DNA of 64,000 bases from Impatiens glandulifera (GCF_907164915.1 NC_061867.1:716001-780000), one strand, 5' to 3'; numbered from the stretch's first letter, positions 1 through 11,018 are shown. The notes: generated by a model not told the origin, from the sequence alone. Translations and numbers: made by a program.

Positions 1-530
1 ATCTATATATATATATATATAATGATGCTTAACTTTTAAAGTGTCCGGATTGCCGAGAGTTGTGGTTAATTTGGATATATATGTGAGAGTAAATGGATAC
101 TTGGGTCGGATTGTGGGTTGACCCGTCCATAAACTTAAAACGGTTAAAAATAAAATTAAAAATGTTATAAGTATGTTTCGAATTTGCAACCTAGCAAAAA
201 CAAGTACAACTCTTTAACAAATTAGGCTAATAACACTTTATATTTTAAATTCAACACCAAATTTGATGAACGCGGAACATTTTAACAATATAAGTTCAAC
301 TTTTTAACTAACTAATATATATATATATATATAATGATGCTTAATTTTTAAAGTGTCTAGATTGTCGGGTCGAGAGTTGTGGTTAATTTGGATATATATA
401 TATATATATGAAAGTAATGGATATTTGAGTCAGATTGTGGGTTGACCCGCCCATAAACATTTTTACCGTAATATTTTTTTCACTATTTTTTATATTATTA
501 CTCGTGCAAATGCACGGGATACATGCTAGT
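1..530 (-). mobile_element. SINE/Helitron-like composite repeat, copy 1 (cut by window edge)
   Basis: The element consists of two diverged tandem units, about 2-308 and 311-529. Each has the same order of blocks on the + strand: a (TA)n run, the string taatgatgctta, a block containing gggttgaccc, then a block resembling a reversed tRNA B box and A box. It ends with a short hairpin (501-518, CGTGCA arms plus a G:U and a C:G pair) and CTAG followed by T at 526-530. The same architecture recurs at 47744-48372, so this is a dispersed family. The hairpin plus CTRR-T end is Helitron-like. The other copy has a target duplication that argues for retroposition, so the class is left open. Confidence 0.6.
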
Positions 531-2554
531 TTCAATAATTTAACTACTAAATTTTAGCGAATCGAGAGTTTTGACTACCGATTCTCTAAAATTCGGTAGT
601 AAAAACTCTCAATACGTTGAAATTCGGTCGTTAAATTAGTGACATTCATCACATTAAGATTAGATTACGTGATTTTCTCACCGATACTTGTCTATGAAAG
701 TAATGACAATGACGTATCAAGGATTTAGAATTATGATGAGTTTGATTTTAAAGTAATAAATTATATATATCAAAATGAGACGTTATATTACAACGTTTAA
801 ATAAGTTGAGCTACAAGATTTTACAATATAAAACTCATCTATAATAGAATTTATATTTATATTTTTAACTAAATCTTGTTCAATATAATGTGTCAAATAG
901 TAGGTAAAAAATCATTTTTCATTTTATTGTTAGGTTTCGTTTCAGTTTTCACATTCTTCATTGTAGAAAATGTTCGATCACTTATTGTAGTAATGATAGA
1001 AACATGCAATGTTAAAACAAGATTAATTAATCTAGTCAACATAACATAAATTTTTGATCGTTCGGTCAATTATTTATCAACTCAACAAATGTAGAAATCT
1101 TCAAATTTTGCATAACATTAAGTTTAGAATGAAATAATTTTTTTCAAGATAAAAGAGACAAGGATTATACCTTTTTAAGAATTAAAAAAATAAATATAAA
1201 AATTTTGACATATCAAAATAATTAGAAAATAAAGAATTAGTAGAATAAAATTTATATATCTTTATCTATAAATTACTTGAATTTTTTTTAAAAAGAAATG
1301 AATGGTGAAACTATGAAATAATAAAGATATATGAAAGAATTAATTTATATACCTAATATACTTGAAAAAGACTATATATTATATTATATTTTTTTTCAAT
1401 TTAAAGAAAAATTAAATTAAATAAAATAAAAAATTGAAGGATGGACTTAATTCCATCTAAACCCAATAGGTGTATTCGTCCATGTATGTAAATATGTTGT
1501 AAACTCAAATTGAATCAATTTATCTGGTTAGTTGTGCTATAAATGGAGTTTTTATTTATTTATTTATAAATATTAAGGAGATAATAAATTAATAATGTTT
1601 AAAACTGTTTAAAATTATTATGACAAAACAAAACCGTAAAAAGTTTTGAATGATAACATTGGAAAAAAGAAGTATGAAATCTCATTTGACCGCAATGCCC
1701 CCAAATTGATATTTATTATTATTATTTTTATAATTAGCATAATCATATTGAATTAAAAAAATGACTTAATAGAATAACATAAGAAAAATAAATAAATATT
1801 TCCTGAAATTTTAATTTATTGAGCTCATATTTTAAGTTTATAGGTTACTAATACACTTTTTTATTTTTTTATTAAAAAGTAGTATTTAGTGAATTGTCTT
1901 TCTCTAAAAGATTGTATAAAGTCATAAAGAATAAAAAAAATAAGTGAAATGCAATCACACATGATAATAAGTTAACATAGGCCTTGTTGAATTTTTAAAA
2001 AAAATCAAGATAGGAAAAAATTGAATGATTGGTGGTGATTTTAAGAAATTAATAATTATTTTTGGTAAAAATATTTAAAATGTATTAATATATATAAATA
2101 AAATAAAAATAATAATAATTTAAAATAGAAGATATTTTAGTATTTTGGATAAAATAAATTGAGTGATTTGATTAATAAGCGAATAAAATAATGTTTAATT
2201 TGTATTTTTTTCAAATATTTCTTTAGTAGCTTGTTATATTGGTTATGCCTTGACTTTATGATAAAATAGTCTTTCATCAAATTTGTCAATAAAGTACCTT
2301 TTAGTTGAACTTAAAATCAAATCAAATGAAACTTTAAATCAAAACTAAATCTATAAACAAAAATAGAATCCATAAAAACTATGATTTGAGAATGAGCAAT
2401 ACCCTAAAATTTATTGGGTTTGTATGGACAATACCAACAATGGTTTTATTATTATTATTATTATAATTATAAGCTTCACTAAAATTTATTGACTAATCAA
2501 TTTCTTTATCTCAACCTTTTCATAACTCAAGTCACTCATTTTAACACCAAAAAT
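531..2554. other. Intergenic AT-rich DNA, no gene seen
   Basis: Stops are dense in all frames and no exon-like stretch is visible. A diverged MITE-like end (about 1980-2020, beginning ggccttgttgaatttt) resembles the cttgtttgat ends seen elsewhere in the window. Nothing else can be supported. Confidence 0.6.
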
Positions 2555-2988
2555 CTTAAGGATGGTATCCTCTACTACAAATCACACTGGTTTCATGTGT
2601 TCCTCTCATAGTATTAAAAAATACATTTTTTTAACTTATTGCCCATTTTTATGTGAAGAGGAACCGGAGGAGCATGTATATAGTAGTAGAGGATCCTAAG
2701 CAGGGACGAATCATGTAGGGGTTCGGGTGGGCTCAAGCCCACCCCGAAAAAAAAAATATATGTATATTTTTATTTTATTTTACGGTATAAATATGACATT
2801 ACCCTTAATCTCTTAAAAAAAATTAATATAATTCGTTGTTTTTCTATCTAATTATTAAAAAAAATGATAAAATTTTACTTTTATATACTTGTTTTTTTCA
2901 AAAAAAAATCGTTATTATTTTAAGTTTACCTTAAATTTTTTTCAAGCCCACCATAGTTCAAAATCCTTAGTCCGTCCCTGATCCTAAG
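2555..2988. mobile_element. Host MITE-like inverted repeat carrying the hAT MITE
   Basis: Near 2560 the + strand reads ggtatcctctactac. Near 2683-2695 it reads gtagtagaggatcc, which is the inverse. These arms bracket about 120 bp, and the 2701-2980 element sits immediately beside the right arm. I read this as an older inverted-repeat element invaded by the hAT MITE. Only the inverted arms were seen; no target duplication was found for this outer element. Confidence 0.4.
2693..2988. mobile_element. hAT-type MITE with perfect 8-bp target duplication
   Basis: The body is 2701-2980 (280 bp). It starts CAGGGACG and ends CGTCCCTG. An inner pair of related segments, gtgggctcaagcccacc on the left and ttcaagcccacc on the right, extends the terminal inverted similarity. 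The body is flanked on both sides by ATCCTAAG (2693-2700 and 2981-2988). An 8-bp duplication with CAGGG termini is the signature of hAT elements. There is no coding capacity, so it is non-autonomous. Confidence 0.85.
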
Positions 2989-3048
2989 TGAAATCAATAT
3001 TGTGCACGAAGAAAAAATAAAGGAGTGAAAACATAAGAAATCATTGTA

Positions 3049-3146
3049 AGTCACTTAAGCATAATCGCATTTGTTAAAGTCAGTTTTTAGTCACTTAAGC
3101 ATAATCGCATTTGTTAAAGTCAGTTTTTAGTCACTTAAGCATAGTC
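3049..3146. repeat. 40-bp tandem repeat, about 2.4 copies
   Basis: The block tcacttaagcataatcgcat recurs at 3051, 3091 and (diverged) 3131 with an exact 40-bp period. The first two units are essentially identical, which suggests a recent slippage or duplication event. Confidence 0.9.
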
Positions 3147-3534
3147 TTATATATTATTTAGTGACTTAAAAACATGATCATTAATTCATTATATTATTCT
3201 CAATACTTCTTTATATGTTTTAGTTCAGATTTTAACTAACTTGTAAAACTTTTTTTTATTAAAATAAAATATTATCATAAATGTAACTTGAAAATAATTG
3301 TATTTGGTTAGAGTTAAGAAAATTCACAAATCAAAAATTATTTTTTTCTGAGAAAATGAATTAATAAAATTATCTAGGATTTAGTTAACCTAACCACTTT
3401 CCATTAAAAATTAACTGACGCATATGATTAGAAGCCCAATAAACTTTAAAATTAAAGTCCAAATCATAATTCCATATAAGCCCATAAAATGACAGGGATT
3501 GATTAAACAAAAAAAAATATATACAAAGCCCAAT

Positions 3535-4230
3535 TCACATCCTAACTTAAATTGAGCCAACTCGGCTCATTTATAGTATCCAATATACTCATCCACTCTT
3601 ATTATTTTTTTTTCAATTTGACTGGTACTTGACCGGAAATAACAGTCCTAACTTAAATTGTGCAAACTCGGCCCATTTATAATATTCAAGTCAAGTCAAC
3701 ACTCTTACTAGGTACGAGCCCGTGCCCCAATCCTACTAGAAAAAAAAAAGTTAATATATTTTGGTTGACCTAAATCATTTTATAAAATTGATAAAAAAAA
3801 ATTTTTTATTTATGAGATTTGAATTTATAACCATACAAAAATTTTAAACTTTTACATTGAATTCTAGACCATTTTATGTTTAAAATTACAATAAATTTAA
3901 CTAAATACCTTAATATTTTTAACAAATGGGTTGCCTGAGTGAGTGGGCTTCCTTAGCCCAAGGGTTTGCCGAGCTTACCCAGAGCCGACCCCGACTAGGT
4001 ATAACGTTATATTCCGTCCCACGGTTTTTGATTTGAATGGTCATTGCGGGAGTTCACATACTAACTTAAATTGAGCCAACTTGGCCCATTTATATCATTC
4101 AAACCAAGTCACTCTTATAAGGAACTTACTACTATAGTTGACCGAAAATTCACATCCTAACTTAAATTGAGCCAACTCGATCCATTCCTAGCATTCAACC
4201 CAAGTCAGCACTCTTACTAGGGAATAGGGA
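3535..4230. repeat. Four degenerate ~75-bp units upstream of KRP, interrupted by a MITE
   Basis: A unit containing cctaacttaaattgagccaa, then cccatttata, then cactcttactagg occurs near 3538, 3646, 4059 and 4155. Between units 2 and 3 lies the 3715-3993 element. The last unit ends about 410 bp before the KRP start codon, so the array lies in its distal promoter region. Confidence 0.75.
3707..4001. mobile_element. hAT-like MITE with 8-bp duplication ACTAGGTA
   Basis: ACTAGGTA at 3707-3714 is repeated exactly at 3994-4001 and flanks a 279-bp body. The right end reads agagccgaccccg, so the complementary strand starts cggggtcggctctgg, similar to the ends seen near 22262 and 35450. The terminal inverted repeats match poorly. 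The target duplication is the main support. It inserted within the tandem array described at 3535-4230. Confidence 0.6.
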
Positions 4231-4444
4231 TACAATTATTTTCCATCTAAATTACCCTATTATGAACCATTTTTCCTCAATTTAACAAGTAGTTAGACAT
4301 AAAATAAGGCTTAGCAACCTAAAGCCCCAATTAAAAAAGGACAATCCCACATTAACTACCATTAAGTATTAATTAAGTTATTTTAATATTTATATTAAGA
4401 AATATTCAATAATTATTCCCATTTATTCAGTCATCAAAAGGTAA

Positions 4445-4480
4445 CATGCATGTGATGACGTGTCCCTCACTGATAGGCTA
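4445..4480 (+). promoter_or_regulatory. ABRE-like ACGTGTC and RY-like element upstream of KRP
   Basis: About 180-190 bp before the KRP start the sequence reads catgcatgtgatgacgtgtc. It contains CATGCA(T/A), the RY core, and ACGTGTC, the ABA-response core. Such cores occur by chance, so this is only a candidate site for ABA or seed-type regulation. Confidence 0.35.
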
Positions 4481-4639
4481 CAAATTCAGCGACGATTCCG
4501 TGATCTTTAACGGCATCCACATGTCATGTGCCCAATCCCAGTAATAAGGAAACACCTTAGCCCCCTTCATTTCCCTTATCAATAAAGACTGTCTGTCACC
4601 TTTAAACCGCCATAGCCAAAACCTTATAGAAAGTGAGAA

Positions 4640-5487
4640 ATGGCGCAGGCGGGAAAATGCAAGAGAAAGCGGCCGGAAATTCAACCGGCGATGAACGTCG
4701 GCGACGGCGAAGAGAAGACGATACCGGTTGACCTGTCCGATTTCGATTCTATCAAGAGATTAAAAGTTGAAAACGATGTTGATCGACCTGTAAACGACGA
4801 ATATTCATTGAATTCTTCTTCAGATTCCGAAGAATTCTCATTATCTACCTCTCGCAATGTCAAATCTGATCAACAACATCAATATCTTCTAATGTATCGT
4901 CGTGGATTGAACAATCAGAAGGTGAAACACACGATTTGAATTTCGAATGCTTAATTAATCGTAGAATTTTTCTCTGATGAATCGTCATTTGTTAGGTCAA
5001 GTTTTACAGTAACGGTTACGCGAGAGAGATTAATAATGGAGATGCTATCAATGGTGACGGTTTCATCAGGTATTAATGAGTTAAAAATTTCATTAATAAC
5101 TCCATGGCGTTACGTTTTCTCTTTCAGATCATACAATTTGATCTTACTTAATTTGATAAACAGAGAGATTAGGATTAGTACTCCTCCGTTGAGCGAGATT
5201 ATGGATTCATCATCATCACAGAAATCCAGAAAATCTGCTCTGAATTTGAGAACGCAACCAACAGCGGCTGAAATCGATGAGTTTTTCTCTGTAGCTGAAA
5301 AGGAGGATCGTACAAGGTTCATAAACAAGTAAGTATATGTACAATTTTGCAATTTAATAGCTAGGTTAGGTTAGATAGAATCATATGAACATTGAATGAA
5401 TGATCGATCCAATCTAGGTACAATTTCGATGTGGTGAAAGACATACCTCTGGCAGGAAAGTACGAATGGGTTCAAATAAAGCCATAG
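4640..5487 (+). CDS. KRP/ICK-type cyclin-dependent kinase inhibitor
   Basis: Inhibitor of CDKA-cyclin D complexes, acting in the nucleus to restrain the G1/S transition and influence endoreduplication. The model has four exons: 4640-4921, 4996-5069, 5164-5328 and 5418-5487. Together they make 591 nt, giving 196 aa, a usual KRP length. Recognition rests on the C-terminal inhibitory domain: PTAAEIDEFFSVAEKED, then FINKYNFDVVKDIPLAGKYEW, which spans the exon 3/4 junction. This is the CDK- and cyclin-binding motif conserved with animal p27. A short basic stretch KCKRKRP near residues 6-12 may serve nuclear import. The middle of the protein is acidic and Ser-rich, as is typical. The exon 3/4 junction is firm. 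Exons 1/2 are less sure because the intron 1 donor (AG|GTGAAA) is weak and the central region varies within the family. Which KRP subtype it is cannot be told. Confidence 0.88.
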
Positions 5488-6195
5488 TTATAGCTAGTTA
5501 ACTTCTTTTTCTGTATAAAATTAACTCTTTTCATTATTGGGTTTGAGTAATGGTGAAGAAGGTTCTTGATTTGGTAATGGTATAAACTATAAACAGCTGA
5601 TGATTGATGATCTAGATCAATAATTTTACACTCCATTTTAGATTCTTCATCTTCTTTACAAGGTAGCATCTATGTAGATTCTAGACTATATTTCTCAGAC
5701 TCACTGACTACTGAGTGACAGTGAGTGGTCCAGAATGGGCCTTTAATCTGAAATAGTCTGTACATGGAAAAAGTGCACTTTGTTCAAGCTTCTATTACCT
5801 TCTTCTTTTTACAGACTTTTCTTTTGCTATCTTTAGCCCATTACCTTTCTTTTTCTATTCATTTATTGATCATTTATATATATGTTAGCAAATAACCATT
5901 GATGTTTTGAAATGGGTAGAAAATGAGAAGAGGATTGATCAAGTGTTTTGAAATGGGTTTATCTCAAAGTAGAAAAAGGGGGTAATTTAGAAACATGTGT
6001 GACTATTTGTTAATTTGATTTGTTATGTTAGGTTAAAAGCATTTGTCTGCCAACTGGAAGTGGGGGTTGGTTTGTCCTTGTCTGTCTTGCATTGAAACAC
6101 CCCCACTTTTACTTGTATTTGTGGTCCCAAATATATACATATTGGCTTTACTCCTTTCTTGGTAAAATTTAGTCACATTTAGGAATTTTTTGCAT
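5488..6195 (+). other. KRP 3' UTR and downstream spacer
   Basis: This follows the KRP stop codon and is non-coding. It probably includes the 3' UTR, but no canonical AATAAA stands out as decisive. No other gene is visible. Confidence 0.5.
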
Positions 6196-6196
6196 C

Positions 6197-6535
6197 ATGG
6201 GTGGGCATGTTCCTCGACGACCCGAATCAACTCTTAAATCGCTTGAAAATTTAGATGGGCTACACTATTTAGTTTGGAGCCAGTTGAATAAGTTGATTTT
6301 TTTAACCGCTTCCAAACCTATCTTTTCCGATTGCTTACTAGATAACTTTGGGTTGTTTGGTTATCTGAAAAACCGACAAATACTAACTTATCAATCTGAA
6401 TTAACCCTGAAATCGCTTGAAAATTTGAATGGGCTACACGGCTTAATTTGGAGACCATTGGATAAGTGTTTTTTTTACCGCCTCCAAACCTACCTATTTC
6501 GGTTGCTCACTAGATAAGTTAGTTGTTTTTGGACT
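6197..6535. repeat. Tandem duplication, ~177-bp period
   Basis: A segment with tcgcttgaaaattt, then gggctacac, then accgcctccaaacct appears twice (from about 6239 and 6416). The open frame of 106 codons here is simply the duplicated repeat and resembles no known protein. It is annotated as repeat, not as a gene. Confidence 0.7.
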
Positions 6536-6539
6536 AAAC

Positions 6540-8050
6540 CAATACGGTATAATGTCGTATAATATCGGTTTAATTTAATATATTTTAAATTACATAACTC
6601 AATTCATTAATTAAAATACTTTATCATTATATTAATACTCTTAAAAAAAATTATATATATAAAAAATCACTTCCTTAAAATTATCAATCATAAACATTTT
6701 AAATAAATTTTAATTTATTTAAAAAATAAACTACCAACCAGATCTTAGATTGTTTTTAAGTGATTTAAAAAAATCAGTAATTTGACTTGAAAATTATAAC
6801 TTTGTCTCTTATTAGTATATTGACAAAACAATGTTCAAATGGCCATATATATATACTTTGACGCCTTTAATCATATCATTCTTTACAATTATATAAATCT
6901 TACAACTAATAAAATAATTTTATTAATTTGATCAAATATTTATATATGATCATAAAATTAAAGAAGTATATATTAAGATACTAAATAATACATATAGTAA
7001 GTTTATAAATTATAGTAATATAATGATAAATTTACTTCCTTGAAATATAATTTTAATATAATGATAAATTTACTTCCTTAAAACTTACTCCATATAAAAA
7101 ATGAAGGAATATGATCATAAAATGAAGGAAACTTACATGAAGATAATTTTTTTTTTCTTTTCACTTATCTTCATTATCTTTCTATCCATCACCTCTTTAT
7201 CTTTTATCCTTTTAATGAATATTTTGTTTATAATTTTTTTTTAGACGAGTGACAGGGAGAAAGAATATTGCGTCACACGTCATTTCCTCTCTCAATTATT
7301 TCTCTTTTTTTATGATAAGAAATTAATTCTCATTATGAGAATTAAAATAAACAAGTGTTGATCTAAATATCAATTGTATAAATAATTTACAAAAATAAAA
7401 CTCTCAATGAAAAAGATTCAACGATACTAAAATTTGTTGAGAATTCCTCCAAATACGAACTTATTTGAGTATTGAACGATGAGTATTGAAGTAAAACAAG
7501 TCGAACGAATCAATAAAACAGTGTCAAAAGAATTTGTACAAAATATTCTGAGCGACAGTTAAAATTATTCTTAGTTGATGAATGGTAAGCAACGCAGAAA
7601 AAAGGTTATGCCAAGTGAAAATAAACAATCTACCTATATAGCCAAAATAGTGAGAAATCTATACAAATAATGTGATGATACATGTAAGAGGTTCTCCATA
7701 TGAAATATCAAGTGCATTAACTTTTAATTGAAAAAATGAAAAATAATTCCAGATCTTATTATTTTATCTCTTTTGGTGCTAAGAATGGGATTGACACGAA
7801 CTCGAGAAAAGATCACTAACACAATCGGAAAGTGAGCAGAAACCGACCCACCCAACAATTGAAAGTATCACTCAAACTATAAAAATTCGAGACAAAAAAC
7901 GATCAAACTAAACAAGATGTCAGACCGAATAAAACACAACATCAACTCAAATTTGAGTGATGAAAAAAAAAACGAGGCACCCTTCGATGCTAAAAGAACA
8001 TCGAAGGAGTCAAGAAAAATTGACTTTTCAACTTTTGTAGAGTTTATTTT
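6540..8050. other. Intergenic repeat-rich DNA
   Basis: AT-rich with no gene. A direct repeat of taatataatgataaatttacttcctt lies at 7017-7080. Positions 7490-7740 resemble 35690-35940 in wording (for example gtgtcaaaa, aatattct, ataaataatg), which suggests an old dispersed repeat. Confidence 0.45.
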
Positions 8051-8229
8051 TCTAAAAATATAAACTAAAAATTGGTGTTCATTTCTTTTTATATATATAT
8101 ATATAATAATAGTCGTACTATAGATAATACAACTTATACATTAGGGTTGTTTGTGGAACAAGTCGGAGAATGCATTTAACATTTTTATTCCGTTTTATCT
8201 TGAGATTTTTTTTTACTACCATCCTCGCT

Positions 8230-8530
8230 TCATTATCCATCTTTTACAACATCAACAGTTTAAACAATCTTACACAATATCCATCTTTTACAGCATCAAC
8301 AGTTTGAACAATCTTACACAATATTGCATACTTGAGTGCATATATAAATGTCTCAACTTCTATTAATGCATCTACAATTGCTTACTTGAGTGCTTATATA
8401 GTTGTCTCAACTTCTATTTATGCATCCATAATATCCTCAGCTTGCTTCTCAACTTTAACTTCTATTAATGTATCCACAATTCTCATTTTCAAGTCAAATG
8501 AGTACATAAAAAATGTTGGCTTCTATTAGA
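8230..8530. repeat. Two nested short tandem repeats
   Basis: A unit with ccatcttttacarcatcaac is repeated twice (about 8238-8325, ~52-bp period). Next, a unit reading cttgagtgcntatatanntgtctcaac is repeated (about 8332-8435, ~54-bp period). The short open frames here are products of these repeats. Confidence 0.7.
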
Positions 8531-8783
8531 AAACAAAGTAACATGCATATCTTGTTACACCACAAATGCTGGCAATGTTTTCAACTTTTGAACCACAAAT
8601 GTTGATAATGGTTTCAACTGTAACAAAATTTATTTTCAAGTCACATGAGTACACAACAAATTTTTTACTCTCCTTAGATAGACGATTAACTACCTTTAAT
8701 AAGACAAGTTTTAATAAGATGAAATCTAAGTAATGACAATAATCATGTTAAACTACTTATTGCCTCAACTTGTTTTCTCCTAA

Positions 8784-8925
8784 CTTCTAGCCTAACGGTA
8801 ACAAAATGTGGATATTAACCCTAAGGTCCCGAGTTTAAGCCCGTCAGACGACAAGTTATGCGCCTGGTTAAATGATTAAGTATGTTTGCGGGGTACATAT
8901 TTAATCTGTTGTCACATTTTTTTCT
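8784..8925 (+). mobile_element. SINE-like element, family A copy 1
   Basis: It has a tRNA-like head with tagcctaacgg (A-box-like), then ccgagtttaagcccgtcag (B-box-like, GGTTCGANNCC relative). A conserved body follows (cgcctggttaaatgattaag, then gtttgcggggtacat), ending in a T-rich tail. The same module occurs at 9161, 28235 and 32739. Its length of about 140 bp, tRNA-like head and dispersal fit a tRNA-derived SINE. Confidence 0.7.
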
Positions 8926-9160
8926 TCTAACACTATAAACTAAAAATTGGTGTTCATTTCTTTATATATATATATATAATAATAATTGTACTATAGATAA
9001 TACAACTTATACATTAGGGTTGTTTGTGGAACAAGTCGGAGAATGCATTTAACATTTTTATTCCGTTTTATTTTGATATTTTTTTTACTACCATTCTCGC
9101 TTCATTCAGTTTCAGAAAATCCCGTTGGGTACCAGCTTTATACTGCATTCTCATCCATTC

Positions 9161-9310
9161 TTCTAGCCTAACGACAATAAGAGGTGAATACTAACCTTAA
9201 GTTCCTGGGTTCGAGCCCGTCAAGCGACAAATTCTGCGCCTGGTTAAATGGTTAAGTGTGTTTGCGAGCTACATACTTAATCCGTTGTTCCATTTTATTG
9301 TCCCATTTTG
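9161..9310 (+). mobile_element. SINE-like element, family A copy 2
   Basis: This is the copy with the best-preserved B box: ctgggttcgagcccgtcaag. The body reads tctgcgcctggttaaatgg, then gtgtgtttgcgagctacata, ending ccattttattgtcccatttt. It lies 48 bp after the second 175-bp direct repeat, while copy 1 lies 13 bp before that repeat. Confidence 0.72.
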
Positions 9311-9496
9311 TTTACTGCATTCTCTAATTTCTTATATAATAAAATTATATATACGGATTTTTTAATATGATATATATTATAATATATTAAAAATTCACAT
9401 ATGTATAAAAAAAAAACTTAAAACCCTTATAAAATATAATAAATAAATAAATAAATAAATATATTGGTGATTTTATATATTTAATTATATTTACAG
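9311..9496. other. AT-rich spacer with (AAAT)n
   Basis: Contains an (AAAT)n run around 9440-9462 and ends in a T-rich tract plus cag that could act as a splice acceptor for the segment at 9497. Confidence 0.4.
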
Positions 9497-9594
9497 TGTT
9501 GCTGGTTGATCTAAACTATGAGATCGACATGGAAAGGTTCATGAGAGCTCCCAATGGAACAACCTTGAATCCTGTTCCTAAAGCTACTTACTAG
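9497..9594 (+). pseudogene. Orphan terminal-exon-like coding segment
   Basis: After the acceptor-like tatatttacag there is an open stretch that encodes LLVDLNYEIDMERFMRAP and, after about six more residues, NPVPKATY followed by TAG at 9592-9594. Its GC content and residue mix are protein-like, unlike the surrounding AT-rich DNA. No upstream exon with a matching phase and no start codon were recognised in the preceding 4 kb, which is full of repeats. I do not recognise the family. It could be the last exon of a gene whose other exons were lost or displaced, or a captured exon. Confidence 0.45.
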
Positions 9595-9800
9595 CCACTT
9601 GCCTTAAGATGCTTTAATTCCTCATTTGTTTCATAAATATATATTTCGTTCTTATATAAGTTTGGAGCAGAATTTGGGTGAGATCAGAGCGGGGACACAA
9701 ATATCATCCCACCCATCTCTAATCCATTACTAGTTAACCTAAGAAAAAATCGCCCATAACGGAGAAATTAAGATCAGAAACCACAAAGCGTATTATAATT

Positions 9801-10219
9801 GTCATCTCTAGGACTGCAAATGAGTCAAACTGCTAGTGAGTCGCCGCTCGGTCAAAACTTAACTTGAGTTTGACGTTGACCAAGTTCAAGTTGAGCTTGA
9901 GCCGACTCGTTTAATATTCAAGTCAAGCTCGAGCTCATATAATATTCATTGGATGACTTTTCGAGCCTGATAATAACTGACATATATATTTTATTTATTT
10001 TAATATTAAAATGTAAAATAAATATTTTTTCTTTACAAATATTTGAAAATTTAATTTTAATTCAAGTTTTTCGAGTCTAGACGAGTTGAGCTTGTATGTA
10101 AATAGTCGAGTCGAGCTCAAATTTATAAACTCGTTCGAGCTCTAGCTCAAATTTATAAACTCGTTCGAGCTTTAGTCTGGAGAAGTTCGATTTGACTCAT
10201 TTGCAACCCTAATCATCTA
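9801..10219. mobile_element. hAT-type MITE (~400 bp), copy 1
   Basis: The body is 9809-10211. It begins taggactgcaaatgagtcaa and ends tttgactcatttgcaacccta, an inverted pair of about 20 bp. Imperfect 8-bp flanks (gtcatctc and atcatcta) are compatible with a degenerate target duplication. The inside is rich in gagctcgagc/actcgttcgagct words, shared with 26360-26758. Confidence 0.7.
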
Positions 10220-10620
10220 TTTTTAAGCACCTTCAAATATATTTAAAAATGTAAACCTAATCATCTATTTTTAAGCACCTTAAAATATATTTAAAAATCT
10301 ACATTGTACATTAAATTAAAATACCTTGACTATATCTATAATTTTTTATTTTTTTTTTATATTTAGCCACTACAACTTTTGGGGCCACTATTAAGGCTCA
10401 TACATTAACACATACTCAACTATATATATATATCCTTTAAAATCAAACAAGTTAAATTATTTATTTATTTAATATATATATATATATTTATTAACTTTAA
10501 TATTAACAAATATTATATATATAATATAATTAGAAAAATAAAATAAAAATAGCATACTTATAACCATATGATAAGCAATCCTAATGGCTGCTAGGCAATA
10601 TATATATTAAATAATGATTA
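10212..10620. other. Spacer upstream of ATG2
   Basis: AT-rich with several (TA)n runs. A short local duplication (taatcatctatttttaagca, 10211 and 10258) is visible. Nothing coding is seen. Confidence 0.5.
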
Positions 10621-11018
10621 GGAGAGGGATTTGAGAAGATCCATATTCATTCGGCCGCCATTATTTGGTTTTGTGTTAATAAGGGAGAAGAAAAATAGGC
10701 ATGGCGCGTTATTAACGAAGAAGAAGAAGAAACAGAAATCATCTCTCTCTTCATCTCTCTCTCTCTGGCACGTCATCGAACGGGAGAGACTTACAATTCC
10801 AAATACCCTTGAACAGGTCTTCCTTCGTCTCTATCTTCCAAAACCCTCCTTTCCTTATCTCGATTACTGCCGCTTTCTCTCTTTTTACACCAATTTGATC
10901 GATCATCTGACTCTGTTTCTACTGTTCTGTAAGGGGGCGATCAAAAGCTCCCTTCTTTATGAGGATTTCTTATACTCAACAGGAACCCTAGTTTTTGGGG
11001 TTCAGGAAACGAGATAAG
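10621..11018 (+). promoter_or_regulatory. ATG2 5' leader region with CT-rich tract
   Basis: Base composition shifts to GC-richer DNA here, with a (CT)n tract at about 10743-10768 and a GAA-rich run before it, typical of plant 5' leaders. An open frame of 128 codons crosses this leader, but it shows no family resemblance and ends inside the ATG2 first exon in another frame. I regard it as untranslated leader. A core CACGTCA lies at about 10770. Confidence 0.5.

Larger units (their letters stand above)
8053..9112. repeat. Pair of ~175-bp direct repeats 710 bp apart
   Basis: Positions 8053-8228 and 8938-9112 are nearly identical. Both contain aaactaaaaattggtgttca, a (TA)n run, a stretch beginning tacattagggttgtttgtgg and a stretch with gaacaagtcggagaatgca. 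The interval holds short tandem repeats and one SINE. The spacing is reminiscent of a small LTR element, but TG...CA ends, a primer-binding site and a polypurine tract are not evident, so this may be a segmental duplication. Confidence 0.75.

Noticed and set aside
6197..6517. 106-codon open frame
   Set aside because: The protein simply repeats itself because the DNA is a tandem duplication, and no family match is known.
10631..11017. Open frame of 128 codons before ATG2
   Set aside because: It lies in the CT-rich leader, has no family resemblance and overlaps the true ATG2 start in another frame.
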